Part shown: positions 25,853 through 38,100 of the stretch, piece after piece | How positions within the stretch are numbered: position 1 is the stretch's first letter | How the letters are laid out: each line of letters begins with the position of its first letter | NCBI RefSeq assembly: GCF_003233845.1 | Contig: NZ_QKRB01000036.1 | Location: 222,640 to 286,639 of the forward strand | DNA from: Paenibacillus sambharensis | GTDB lineage: Bacteria > Bacillota > Bacilli > Paenibacillales > Paenibacillaceae | Direction of reading: 5' to 3' | DNA: 64,000 nucleotides | Position numbers and translations under genes: made by a program | The notes under the pieces: generated by a model | What the model saw: the letters and a program-made list of their open reading frames with translations, nothing else | What the model was told of the DNA's origin: nothing | The model's database searches: none

Positions 25853-28800
25853 GCAGTACCCCGGCCTCCGCTTCGATCTGCCGCTTGACCTGCTCTAAGA
25901 TGTCCCGGATGATGGCGGCCGTTTCGTCCACGCGCGCGAGTTCCAGCAATTCCTCGTGCGCACCCTCCAGCCGGTAATCGGCGTAGGCTTGCGTCGTCGC
26001 CCCCCGCCAGGACGGCAGTTGGTGCTCCAGGCGGAACGCTTCGCTGTCCTTCGCAATCAATTCGTAAATCCGGGCCGGGATCGTGCCCGAATTAATAAGC
26101 TGGGCTTCGTACGCCAAGGTCGCTTGGACCTTCCGGTGAACACGTTCCCGCACGAGCGGGTTGCTCATTAATTCCTTCTCTTCTTCGTCAAAATCAGCAA
26201 GCGTTTCTTCAAGCTCTTTCGCCGACGTATCGGAAGGCGTAAGCGTGTCCTTAATCCACGAGTCCACCATAAGCACGTCCGTTACGGAATACCCCCTTTT
26301 CTCCATTGTTTTGGCTACCTCGAACGTCAGGTTGCCTCCGAAGCAGTAGCCGAGCAGCACGTAAGGGCCTTCCGGCTGGATGCGGACGATCTCGTCCACA
26401 TAACGGTTCAGCATGGCCTCGTAATTGGCCTCATCGTCGATAAAATCAATGCCGTAGAGCACGAACCGGCCGTCCAGCCTGCTTGCGAGCTCCCGGTAAC
26501 CGATGCCGAAGCCGCTGCCCGGAGGGAAGCAGAACACGTTCAGATCTCCTGCTTTATTCAGCCTCATGAAGGAGTCTCCACCTTTCCCCAGGCCGAGATC
26601 CCCCTCGCCGAGAGCCATCGCTTCTACGGTTACATGGTGGAATTGGCGATTCAGCGGTATCTCGATGCCCGTTTCATCGTAAACAGCTTGAACGAGTCTC
26701 ATCAGACTTAACGAATTGCCGCCGAGCTCAAAAAAGTTATCCTTTACGCCGACCTGCGGGACGCCAAGCGTATCCTGCCAGACGCGGGCGAGCTTCATTT
26801 CAAGCAGCGTTCTAGGCGCGACATATTCCGCTCCTCCGGCCGCGGCTTCCTCCGGAGCGGGCAGCGCTTTGCGGTCGGTCTTCCCGTTCGGGGTCAGCGG
26901 CATGCGCTCCAGCTGCACAAAGAACGACGGGATCATGTACCCTGGCATTCCCTGGGCCAGCGAGCTTCTCAGTTCGCTGACCGTCAGCGTCCGGTCCGCC
27001 ACAAAGTAGGCGACAAGCTGCTTTTGGCCGTTCGCATCGTCGCGGGCGAGCACGATAGCTTCTTGCACGCCGCCGATCTTCAGCAGCTGCGTCTCGATCT
27101 CGTCCAGCTCGATCCGGTACCCGCGAATTTTGACCTGATGGTCAATCCGGCCCAGGTATTCGATGCTGCCGTCCGGCAGCCAAGCCGCCAAGTCGCCTGA
27201 GCGGTACAGCTTCTCCCCTGCCGCAAACGGGGAATCGACGAACTTCTCCGCCGTCAGATCCGGACGGTTCAGGTATCCTCTCGCTAGGCCTTCCCCGGCC
27301 ACGTACATTTCGCCCGCTGCGCCGATCGGCACAGGGCGGCGGTTTTCATCCAGAATGTACACTTTCAGCGTCGGGATCGGCCTGCCGATATTGCTTTTCG
27401 CCGCCTCAATTTCGATCCATGTTATTTCCTTATAGGTCACGTGGACCGTCGTCTCGGTAATGCCGTACATATTGACCAGCTTCGTCTCCTGGTACTTCGT
27501 CTTGAAGCCCTTCAGCAGCAGCGGACTGAGCGCTTCGCCCCCGAAGATGACGCTGCGAACCCGCAGAATGTGCGGATGGTCCGCCAAGGCCTCACGCTGC
27601 AGCTGGTAGAAGTACGTTGGCGTCTGGTTGAGAATCGTGACCTGTTCGCGGCCCAGCAGCGCCAGGAAATCGGCCGGATTCTTCGCCGTGAGCGGCGGTA
27701 CGATGACCAGCTTGCCTCCGTACAGCAGCGCGCCGTACATTTCCCAGACGGAGAAATCAAAGCAGAACGAGTGGAACAGCGTCCACGTGTCGGACGGCCC
27801 GAAGTCGAATAAGTTCTTATCGTTGAACAGGAGGCGCACGACGTTCTTATGCTCGATCAGCGTTCCTTTCGGCCTGCCGGTCGTTCCCGACGTATAGATG
27901 ACATAAGCCAGGCTGTCCGGCCCGGAAATCGGTTCCAGGTTTGAAGCGTCCAGCGCATCGTCGGCGTCCGTCCCTTTTTCGCCCCACACGAAATCGTCCA
28001 ATTCGAGGCGGGTTCCTGCGAAGTCAGTCTTCTCGTGCAGATGCTGTTGAATCAGCAGCAGCGGCGCGCCCGAATCCTCGATCATGAAGCGGATGCGCTC
28101 CTCCGGGTATTCGGGATCGACAGGCACATAGGCTCCGCCCGCTTTGAGAATCGCCAGTATGCCGATAACCATATCGAGCGAGCGTTCAGCCAGAATCGCG
28201 ACCAGCTGATCCGCTGTTGCTCCGTTTTCCCGCAGCTTCCGAGCAAGGCGGTTCGCTCGCTCGTTCAACTCGCGGTAGGTCAGCTGCCGCTCATTCATGA
28301 CAGCGGCAACGTTGTCCGGGTAAAGCTCCGCCTGCTCTTCGAACAAGCCGTGTATCGTTTGCTCCCGATCGTACCCGGCTTCGGTGTCATTAAATCGCTT
28401 CAGCAGCGTCTCCCTCTCGTCCAGGGATAGCATATCGGCTTGTCCGAGCTCCAGATCCGGCTGAACTAATAGCTCGGACAGGAGCCGAACAAGATGGTCG
28501 GCCGCCTGCTCCACAAATGCCCGCTCATACCTCAGCCCATCAAAGCTTATTTCCAGCTCGATGGAGTCGTCGTGTAGGCGGTCAAAGTGAAAAACCGTAT
28601 CGGCCGCCACCCGGTGACCCGGCGGTCCCGGATGGATCGGGGCGAAGGATGCGACGGTGTTGATGACCGGGAGGCCGTCCCCCGTATAGTCCAGATGGAG
28701 CGGCCCTACCATTTTCCGAAAAGGCAGGTGCTGATGCTCCAGCGCCTCGCCGATGGAGGCTTTAATGCCTCCGAGCAGCGTTTTCAGCGTTGTCTGACGG

Positions 28801-29153
28801 TTAACGGACGTCTTGATCACCAAGATGTCATGCGGCGGCGGCGTCCCGTCCGGGTCTGCGCTGTAAGAAGGCATGCCGACCAGCACATGGTCCTGTCCGG
28901 TATATTTGAACAGCAGGCTCTTCACTCCAGCCAAAACAATCATGTACAAAGCGAGGTCCGAGCCGCCCGCAAGGCGAATGATTCTCTCCGAGAGTTCGCC
29001 CGGCAGGGAACGGTGAACCAAGCCCGGCTCGGCCGCAGCTTCCCTGCCCGCGGATAATTTGGAGGATTGACTGTAGGGAAGAAAGCTCAGGCTGTCATCG
29101 GCGTCAAACTTGCCGCTCCAGTACCGTTCTTCCTTATCAAACAAAGATTTCAT
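25842..29153 (-). CDS. pmxB: Polymyxin synthetase PmxB, module 10 and thioesterase
   Basis: This 1103-residue terminal synthetase adds the last residue and releases the product. Residues 1 to about 230 are only the C-terminal half of a condensation domain, without HHxxxDG. They are followed by an A domain with pocket residues DFWNIGMVH (threonine), a carrier domain with its serine near residue 814 in a GGNS rather than GGHS motif, and a type I thioesterase. The thioesterase nucleophile motif reads GYCFGG, with Cys937 where serine is usual; a likely acid is in VDSWIKD and a likely His in GAHEE. In polymyxins this domain closes a ring between Thr10 and the side-chain amine of Dab4. The start is ATG with AGGGGAGG 6 bases upstream, 41 bases after pmxA. 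The missing condensation half is presumably supplied by the full C domain at the end of PmxA. Confidence 0.94.
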   Translation of the reverse strand: MKSLFDKEERYWSGKFDADDSLSFLPYSQSSKLSAGREAAAEPGLVHRSLPGELSERIIRLAGGSDLALYMIVLAGVKSLLFKYTGQDHVLVGMPSYSADPDGTPPPHDILVIKTSVNRQTTLKTLLGGIKASIGEALEHQHLPFRKMVGPLHLDYTGDGLPVINTVASFAPIHPGPPGHRVAADTVFHFDRLHDDSIELEISFDGLRYERAFVEQAADHLVRLLSELLVQPDLELGQADMLSLDERETLLKRFNDTEAGYDREQTIHGLFEEQAELYPDNVAAVMNERQLTYRELNERANRLARKLRENGATADQLVAILAERSLDMVIGILAILKAGGAYVPVDPEYPEERIRFMIEDSGAPLLLIQQHLHEKTDFAGTRLELDDFVWGEKGTDADDALDASNLEPISGPDSLAYVIYTSGTTGRPKGTLIEHKNVVRLLFNDKNLFDFGPSDTWTLFHSFCFDFSVWEMYGALLYGGKLVIVPPLTAKNPADFLALLGREQVTILNQTPTYFYQLQREALADHPHILRVRSVIFGGEALSPLLLKGFKTKYQETKLVNMYGITETTVHVTYKEITWIEIEAAKSNIGRPIPTLKVYILDENRRPVPIGAAGEMYVAGEGLARGYLNRPDLTAEKFVDSPFAAGEKLYRSGDLAAWLPDGSIEYLGRIDHQVKIRGYRIELDEIETQLLKIGGVQEAIVLARDDANGQKQLVAYFVADRTLTVSELRSSLAQGMPGYMIPSFFVQLERMPLTPNGKTDRKALPAPEEAAAGGAEYVAPRTLLEMKLARVWQDTLGVPQVGVKDNFFELGGNSLSLMRLVQAVYDETGIEIPLNRQFHHVTVEAMALGEGDLGLGKGGDSFMRLNKAGDLNVFCFPPGSGFGIGYRELASRLDGRFVLYGIDFIDDEANYEAMLNRYVDEIVRIQPEGPYVLLGYCFGGNLTFEVAKTMEKRGYSVTDVLMVDSWIKDTLTPSDTSAKELEETLADFDEEEKELMSNPLVRERVHRKVQATLAYEAQLINSGTIPARIYELIAKDSEAFRLEHQLPSWRGATTQAYADYRLEGAHEELLELARVDETAAIIRDILEQVKRQIEAEAGVLHGS
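26901..28351 (-). repeat. Thr A-domain repeat, copy in pmxB module 10
   Basis: Partner of 16255-17705. Both copies keep the same Thr pocket residues, so positions 2 and 10 of the peptide share an almost identical selector. Confidence 0.85.
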
Positions 29154-29194
29154 TCGTACCTCCCCTAAAAATGAAGTGACCTGCGCTTATAGGA

Positions 29195-32100
29195 TTAGAA
29201 CGCGAATTCAATCGTATCGACGGTACTCTTTGCGCCTGACGCCGGTTTACGGCATTCAATCCGGCTTAACTCGAGCTGCGGATTTTCCGCAATTTGAGAC
29301 AGTACCCGCAGGTAATCCTCGATCAAGGAGCGGATCATCGATTCTTTGAACAGCCTGGCGGCGTAGAAGAATCCCCCGCTCAGCGCCCCGTTGTTTTTGT
29401 TCTCATACATAAACAGGGTCAGATCGAACTTCGCTTCTTCCATATCGTCAAGCTCGTAATTCTTCAGACTGACTCCCTCGAGCTCGGCGTCTCGTTCTTC
29501 GATATTTTGCAGGTCGAAGACGGCATCGAACAGCGGGAAGCGGCCCGGCTCACGCTCCACATTCAAACGCTCCACGAGCTCTTCAAACGGATAATCCTGG
29601 TTCTCGAAAGCTCCTAAAGCCGTTTCCTTCACTTCTTCCAGGTAGGACAAGAACGTTTTGCCGCCCGACGGACGATTGCGGATTGCCAGCGTATTGACAA
29701 ACATCCCGATGACCGGTTCCAGGTCGGCGTTCGTTCTTCCCGCCACCGGGGTGCCCACGATCAAGTCCTCCTGCCCGATGTACTTGGACAGCAGTACGGT
29801 GTAAGCCGCAAGCAGCACCATGAACAGCGTGCTTTCACGCTCGGCAGCCAACTTATGCAGCCGCGCAGAGAGAGAAGGTTCAACTTCGAACTCCAGATGC
29901 GCGCCTTCGTAGCTGCGAGCCGCAGACCGTTCGTAGTCGAGTGGCAGGTCCGCTTTCGGCAGCTCACCTTCGAAGGTTTGCAGCCAGTAGGCTTCCTGCC
30001 GCCCGATCCGCTCCCGGTAGGCCTCCGACTGCTGCCAAACGGCATAATCCTTGTATTGAATGCGCAGCGGCGGCAGTTCTTCCCCGGCGTAGAAGCTCGA
30101 GAACTCATCGGTCACAATCGTCATCGACACGCCGTCGGACACCATATGGTGCATGTCGAATAAGAGAATATGCAGGTTCGGCTTCAGCTCGATGACCCCT
30201 GCGCGCAGCAGCGGCGGCTTGCCGAGATCAAACGGACGAACGAAGCTGCGGACGATCTGCTCGATTTGAACCGCATCCTCTTTGCCCGCTTGATAATGCT
30301 CAATAACAAATTCGACCTGCGGGTAAATCCGCTGAACCGCTTCGCCCTTCACGATTTCAAAACCGGTGCGCAGCGATTCATGGCGCGATATCAATTGCCG
30401 CAAGGCGGCTTCCATCCGGTCTAAATCAAACTTGCCTTCCACCTGCACCAGCTCCGGCATGTTGTACAGCTGATCTGCTCCATCCAGCGTGTGCTGAATG
30501 AACAGCCGTTTCTGCGCGGAGGACAGAGGGTAATACTCTCTCTCCTCCGCTTGAGGAATGGTCTCATGCTCCTGCCATTCCATCCGGGCGATCGCCTCGG
30601 CCATCGCCGCAATCGTCGCGTGACGGAATACGTCGCGCAGCGGCAGATTGATGTTTAATTCCTTGAATACCTTGCCCGCCAGCGCCGTCGCCCGCAGGGA
30701 GTGGCCGCCAAGGTCAAAGAAGTTGTCGTGAACGCCAATCGCCTTCGCAAGCCCGAGCACCTCCTGCCAAATCGCCGCCAGCTTCGCTTCCAGCTCATTG
30801 CGCGGTGCGACGTACTCCGCTCCGCTTCCCGCTTCCCCTTCCAGTGCCGGCAGCGCCTTCCGGTCAATCTTTCCGTTCGGTGTCAGCGGAAGGCGCTCCA
30901 GCCGCGCGAAGTACGACGGGATCATGTAGCCCGGCAGCTCCTGCGCCAGCGCGCTGCGCAGATCGTTCATTGCCAGCTCCGCTCGGGTATCCGTTGTGTA
31001 GTACGCGCTCAGCGCCTTCTGACCGTTCGCATCATTTTGAACCAGCACTACCGCTTCACGCACACCTTCCACCCGCAGCAGCTGCGACTCGATCTCGCCC
31101 GTCTCGATCCGGTAGCCCCGGATTTTCGCCTGGTTGTCGATCCGGCCGATGAAGTCCACGTTGCCGTCTTCCATCCAGCGCGCCAAGTCTCCCGTGCGGT
31201 ACAGCCGCTCACCCGCGGCGAACGGGCTGTATACAAACTTCTCTTCCGTCAGCTCCGGACGGTTCAGGTACCCGCGCGCCACCCCGGCTCCGCCGATGAC
31301 CAGCTCGCCCAGCACCCCGACCGGCACCGGATTCAGGTGCGCATCCACGATGTAGAATTTTGCATTCAGCCATGCTTTGCCGATCGGCACACTGCCTGTC
31401 TGCGGAAGCCTCGCCAGATCCTCATCGTAGAAGCTGGAGTCGATCGCCGCTTCTGTCACGCCGTATGCGTTGATGATCCGGATTGTTGAGCCGAAACGCT
31501 CCTGCAAGATCCGGTAATCCGACACGCTGCAGCTGTCTGAACTCGTGATCAGCAGCTCCATGGAGCTCATGTCCAGCTGCTGCTCATGCACGTACGCCAG
31601 GAACGGAACGATCAGCGCCGGCGTCGATTCGAAGATGGTGACCTGTTCCTGCTCGATCCAGTAGTGCAGACGGGACGGATCGATCCGGTCGTCCTTCGGC
31701 ACGATCACCATCGTGCCTCCGTTATACAGCGTCCGCGCGATATCTCCCACGAACACATCGAACGAGAAGCTTGCGAGCTGCAGCAGCCGCACCGGGAACT
31801 GATCCAGCCGGTATTCCCGCCGATAGCCCGCCGCCGTATTTACCAGGCTGCGGTGCTCGATCATTACACCCTTGGGCTTGCCCGTCGTTCCCGACGTGTA
31901 GATGACGTACGCCAGGTCTTCTGGACGGGCTTCATGGAAGCTGTCGGTGCCGGCATTCGGGTGGCTTTCATCGGCATCGCTGCCTTTCACAGCATCATCC
32001 ATCAGACTACCGGAGACAATGCCGGAGCCAATCGGCGCGTTCGCCCTCTCCTCGCTGTACGACGCTTCGTCGTCAAGGTAAAGCACCTCCGCCAGAGCCA

Positions 32101-35100
32101 GTTCCTCTTCGCCAAGCCAGGCTTCGGCACGCTCCCGCAGCGGCGTTTGCGTCAGCAGCACCTTCGCTCCGCTGTCTTCGAGCATGAACCGCACGCGGTC
32201 CGCCGGGTAATCCGGATCGAGCGGTACATACGCCCCGCCCGCTTTCCAGACGGCCAGCACAGCCACAAGCAGGTTCACCGAACGCTCGGCGAGAATGCCG
32301 ACGATCGTCTCCCGGCCAATCCCGCTTGCGCGCAGCGTGGCCGCCAGGCGGTTCGCCCGCTCGTTCAGCTCCGCATACGTCAGCCGGTCGTTCTCGTACA
32401 CGACGGCCGCCGCTTCCGGCGTGCGCTCCGCCTGTTCCTCGAACAGCCGGTGGAACGCCGCCACTGGAGCCGCTTCCGGCTGCACCGGGTTGAACGCGCC
32501 GAGAATTTGTTCTTGTTCCTCTGCCGTCAGCAAGCTCAGCTCGGCGATCTTCGCATCCGGACGGCTTACGATCGTTTCGAGCAGCTGCTCGTAATGCTTC
32601 GCCAGCCGTTCGATCGTCTCCCTTTTGTAGAGAGCCGTCGCATATTCGAAGCTGTAATCCAAGCCGCCGTTCTCTTCGCCCACATCCAGGCTGATATCAA
32701 ACTTCGCGGTATCCAGCGCGCTCGGATAAGGAACCAGGCGAAGCCCTTCCAGCTCAAATTCCTCGTCCTCCGTATTCTGCATCGTAAACAGCGTGTCGAA
32801 GAGCGGATTGCGGCTTAAATCACGGGTGACCTGCACCTTGTCCACCAATTCTTCGAACGGATAGTTCTGATGCTCGAAGGCATGGAGGGTCGTTTCTTTG
32901 ACTTCGTTCAGGTAGGACAGGAAGGTCTTCTCCGAAGCCGGATAACTGCGGATAGCCAGCGTGTTTAAGAAAATCCCGATGAGCGGCTGCACATCTCCAT
33001 GATTCCTTCCGGCAATCGGCGTACCGACGATTACGTCTTCCTGACCTGAGTATTTATGCAAAAGGACGTTATACGCCGCAAGCAGCACCATAAACAGCGT
33101 CGTGCCCGTTTGCGAGGCCAGCTGCTTCAGGCCGTCCGTTTTTGAAGCGTCTAAGAAAAATTCCAGCGTTTGACCTTCGTAGCTCTGCACGGCTGGACGC
33201 GGATAGTCAGTCGGCATTTCCAGCACCGGAAGCTCGCCTTGGAACATGTCCAGCCAGTACGCCTCCTGACGCTGAAGCCGTTCCTTCTGCTCCTGCGAAT
33301 GCTGCCAGACGGTGTAGTCTTTGTACTGAATGCGCAGAGGCTCCAATTGCTCGCCGCCGTACAAGCGGACGAATTCTTCAACCAGGATTTCCATCGAGAC
33401 ACCGTCAGAAATAATATGATGCATGTCGTACATGAGAATATGGCGTTCCGGAGCCAGTTCGACAAGGCCTACCCGCAGCAGCGGAGGCTTCGCCAAGTCA
33501 AACGGACGGACGAAACGGCGAACCGTCTCTTCGGCCTCCTGCTCATCCGCTCGGTAGAACTCCACGGCAAAGTTGACGTCCTGGTAAATCCGCTGCGATG
33601 CTTCGCCATCCACCATTTCGAATCCGGTGCGCAGCGTCTCATGCCGCTCCACGAGTATACGGAACGCTTCCTCGAACCTTGCCCGGTCCAAAGCACCCTC
33701 CAGCAGCATCGCTTCCGGCATGTTGTAGCTAAGCTCCGCACCTTCCAGTTGATTCAGGATAAAGAGACGTTTTTGAGCAAAAGATTGCGGGTATACCTCC
33801 CGGTCATCCGCCACCGGAATGGCAACGAATGCTTGTTCATCCAGCCGGGAAATGGCGGCCGCCATGCTCTCGATCGTGGAATGGCGGAACACGTCGCGCA
33901 GCGGCAGATCCACGTTCAGCTCTTTATGAATCTTGCTGACCAGCGTCGTCGCCCGCAGGGAATGACCGCCAAGTTCGAAGAAGTTGTCGTGGACGCCAAT
34001 CGCCTTTGCAAGCCCCAGCACCTCCTGCCAAATCGCCGCCAGCTTCGTTTCGAGCTTGTTGCGCGGTGCGACGTACGCCGTTCCGCTTCCTGCTTCCCCT
34101 TCCGGCGCCGGCAGCGCCTTCCGGTCGATTTTCCCGTTCGGCGTCAGAGGCAGGCGCTCCAGCCGCGCGAAGTACGACGGGATCATGTAGCCCGGCAGCT
34201 CCTGCGCTAGCGCGCTGCGCAGATCGTTCACCGCCAGCTCCGCTCCGGTATCCGGCGTGTAATACGCGCACAGCGCCTTCTGCCCGTTCGCGTCACTTCG
34301 AACCAGCACCACCGCTTCGCGTACGCCTTCCACCCGCAGCAGCTGCGACTCGATCTCGCCCGTCTCGATCCGATAGCCCCGGATTTTCGCCTGGTTGTCG
34401 ATCCGGCCGATGAAGTCTACGTTGCCGTCCTCCATCCACCGCGCCAAGTCTCCCGTACGGTACAGACGCTCGCCCGCGGCGAACGGGCTGTCGACGAACT
34501 TCTCTTCCGTCAGCTCCGGACGGTTCAAGTACCCGCGTGCTACTCCGACTCCGCCGATAACCAGCTCGCCCAGCACCCCGACTGGTACCGGTTCCAGATG
34601 CGCATCCACGATGTAGAATTTCGCATTCAGCCGCGCTTTGCCGATCGGCACACTGCCTGTCTGCGGCAGCATCCCCAGCGGCTCGTCGTAGAAACTGGAG
34701 TCAATCGCCGCTTCCGTCACACCGTATGCGTTGATGATCCGGAACATTGAGCCGAAGCGCTCCTGCATGGTCCGGTAATCCGCCACACTGCAGCTGTCCG
34801 AGCTTGTAATCAGCAGCTCCATCCCGCTCATATCCAGCCCCTGCTCGTACACGTACGCCAGGAACGGCACGATTAGCGCCGGTGTCGATTCGAAGATCGT
34901 CACTTGCTGCTGGCTGATCCAGTAGTGCAGACGGGACGGATCGATCCGGTCGTCCTTCGGCACGATCACCATCGTGCCTCCGTTATACAGCGTCCGCGCG
35001 ATATCGCCCACGAACACGTCGAATGAGAAGCTTGCCAGCTGCAGCAGCCGCACCGGGAACTGATCCAGCCGGTATTCCCGCCGGTAGCCCGCCGCCGTGT

Positions 35101-38100
35101 TCACCAGGCTGCGGTGCTCGATCATTACGCCCTTCGGCTTGCCCGTCGTTCCCGACGTGTAGATCACGTACGCCAGGTCCTCGGGACGCGCTTCATTGAA
35201 GCTGCCCATGCCGGCATTCGGATGGCTTTCATCGGCATCGGCGCCCTTCACAGCATCCGCCAGCTTGCCGGAGCCAATGCCGGAGCCAATCGGCGCGTTC
35301 GCCCGCTCGGCGCTGTACGACGCTTCGTCGTCGAGGTACAGCACTGCCGAGAGCGCCAACTCCTCTTCGCCGAGCCAGACTTCGGCGCGCTCCCGCAGCG
35401 GCGTCTGTGTCAGCAGCACCTTCGCTCCGCTGTCTTCGAGCATGAACCGCACCCGGTCCGCCGGGTAATCCGGGTCAAGCGGCACATATGCCCCGCCCGC
35501 TTTCCAGACGGCCAGCACGGCCGTCAGCAGGTCCACCGAACGCTCGGCGAGAATGCCGACAATCGTCTCCCGGCCGATGCCGCTTGCGCGCAGGGTGGCT
35601 GCCAAGCGATTCGCCCGCTCGTTCAGCTCCGCATACGTCAGCCGGTCGTTCTCGTACACGACGGCCGCCGCTTCCGGTGTGCGCTCCGCCTGTTCCTCGA
35701 ACAGCCGGTGGAACGCCGCCGCTGGAGCCGCCTCCGGCTGCGCCGGGTGGAACGCGCCGAGAATTTGTTCTTGTTCCTCTGCCGTCAGCAGGCTCAGCTC
35801 GGCGATCTTCGCATCCGGGCGGCTTACAATATCCGCAAGCAAATGTCCGAAATGAGCCGACAGTCGCCGGATCGTGCTTTCTTTATAAAGTGCCGTCGCG
35901 AATTCAAAGCTGCACTCCAGGCCGCCGTTTTCTTCCGTTACATCCACACTAAGGTCGAACTTGGCCGTGCCGTATTCGCTAGGGTAAGGGGACAATTTCA
36001 GCCCTTCCAGCTCAAACTCTTTATCCTCCAGGTTTTGCAGGGAGAACATCGTGTCAAACAGCGGGTTGCGGCTCAAATCCCGGCTGATCTGCACGTTGTC
36101 GACGAGCTCTTCGAACGGATAATTCTGATGCTCGTAAGCGCCTAAGGTCGTTTCTTTCACTTCTTCCAGATACGACAGGAAGGTCTTCTCCGAAGCCGGA
36201 TAATTACGGAGCGCCAGCGTATTGACGAACATTCCGATCAACGGCTGCATGTCCCCGTGCGTTCTGCCCGCAATCGACGTTCCGACGATCAAATCGTCCT
36301 GGCCTGTGTATTTATGCAAAAGCACGGTATATGCCGCAAGCAGCACCATATACAGCGTCGTTCCTCTTTCAGCGGCCAGCTTCTTCAAGCCTTGGCTGGT
36401 TGCCTCGTCCACGAAGGACGTCAGCGTCTGTCCCTCAAAGCTCTGCACGGCCGGACGCGGATAGTCCGTCGGCATTTCCAGGACCGGCAGCTCGCCCCGG
36501 TAAAGGTCCAGCCAGTACGCTTCCTCGCCTTTCAACTGCGCTTGTTGCCCGTCTGACTGCTGCCACACCGCATAGTCCTTATATTGAATGCGCAAAGGCT
36601 CTAAGGCCTCGCCGCCGTACAGACGAACAAGCTCCTCGACTAACACGTCCATTGAAACCCCGTCGGAGACGATATGGTGCATGTCGAACATCAGCAAATA
36701 ACGTTCGGCTGCCAGCTCTACGAGCTCCGCCCGCAGCAGCGGAGGCTTCGCCAAGTCGAAAGGCCGGATGAAGGCCTGCACGACTTCGGGCGCTTCTTCC
36801 TCGCTCGTCTGATTGTACTTGACCGCAAAATCGACGCTCTCGTAAATGCGCTGCACCGCTTCGCCTTGTACGATCTCAAAGCCGGTTCGCAGTGTTTCGT
36901 GCCGTGCGATCAGCCCGCGGAAAGCCTTCTCCAGCAGGCTCCGGTCAATCGATCCTTCCAGCAGCAGCACACCCGGCATGTTGTAGCTCTGATCGGCCCC
37001 TTCCAGCTGATTCAGAATAAACAGCCGCTTCTGTGCTGAGGAAAGCGGATAATAGTCTCTTGCGTCTGCCAGCGGAATCGACGAGAACGACTGCTCACGG
37101 GTCCGGGAGATGGAGAGAGCCATCTCTTCAATCGTCGGGCAGCGGAATACGTCACGCAGAGGCAGCTCGACGTTCAGCTCCTGATGCACCTTGCTCACCA
37201 GTGTCGTCGCCCGCAGGGAATGGCCGCCCAGGTCAAAGAAGTTGTCATGAACGCCGATGTGCTCCAGTCCGAGCACGCTTGCCCAAATTCCGGCCAATCT
37301 GGCTTCCAGCGGAGTACGGGGCGGAGTACGTTCTTCGCCCGGCTGCAAGCTCTCCTCCGGCGTCGGCAGCGCCTTCCGGTCGACCTTGCCGTTCGTCGTC
37401 AGCGGGAGCCGCTCCAGCTGGATCAGATACGCCGGGATCATATAGGCCGGCAGTTCCTGGGAAAGCACGCTCTTCAGCTCGGCTGCCGGAAGCTCGCGAT
37501 CCGCTTCATAATAGGCGCAAAGCTGCTTCTCGCCGGAGGCGTTTTCCCTCGCGAATACCGTTGTTTTCCGGATTCCCTCCACTTTCTGAAGCTGAGCTTC
37601 GATCTCGCCCAGCTCAATGCGGAAGCCGCGGATTTTCACTTGGTCGTCCGTCCGTCCCACGTATTCGAGCGTGCCGTCCGGCAGCCATTTCGCCAAATCC
37701 CCCGTCCGGTACATGCGCTCTCCCGGCACAAACGGATTGTCCACAAATTTCTCCGCCGTCAGCTCCGGCCGGTTATTGTAGCCCCCTACCAAGCCTTCTC
37801 CGCCGACGCACAGCTCCCCGGCCACGCCGACCGGCAGAAGCTTATTCCGGCTGTCGACGATATACACCGTTGTATTGCTGATCGGCCGTCCGATGGGGAC
37901 GGTGACCGCCGACTCATCGACGAAGTCGACCGGAAGGTACGTGGTGTACACCGTGCTCTCCGACGGGCCGTAGAGGTGGTTAAGCCTGCCCGGTCCGATA
38001 TGGGCAAGCGCTTTACGTACATGGCCGACCGACACGCGCTCTCCTCCGAACAAAATCGCCCGGACATCCCGCAGGCAGTCGACGTTCACATCTACAAGGA

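Noticed and set aside
26100..26900. A frameshift explaining the short N-terminal C domains of PmxA and PmxB
   Set aside because: Upstream of both starts there is no sequence for the missing N-terminal half; the preceding DNA is the previous gene's end or a leader, so the half domains are native.
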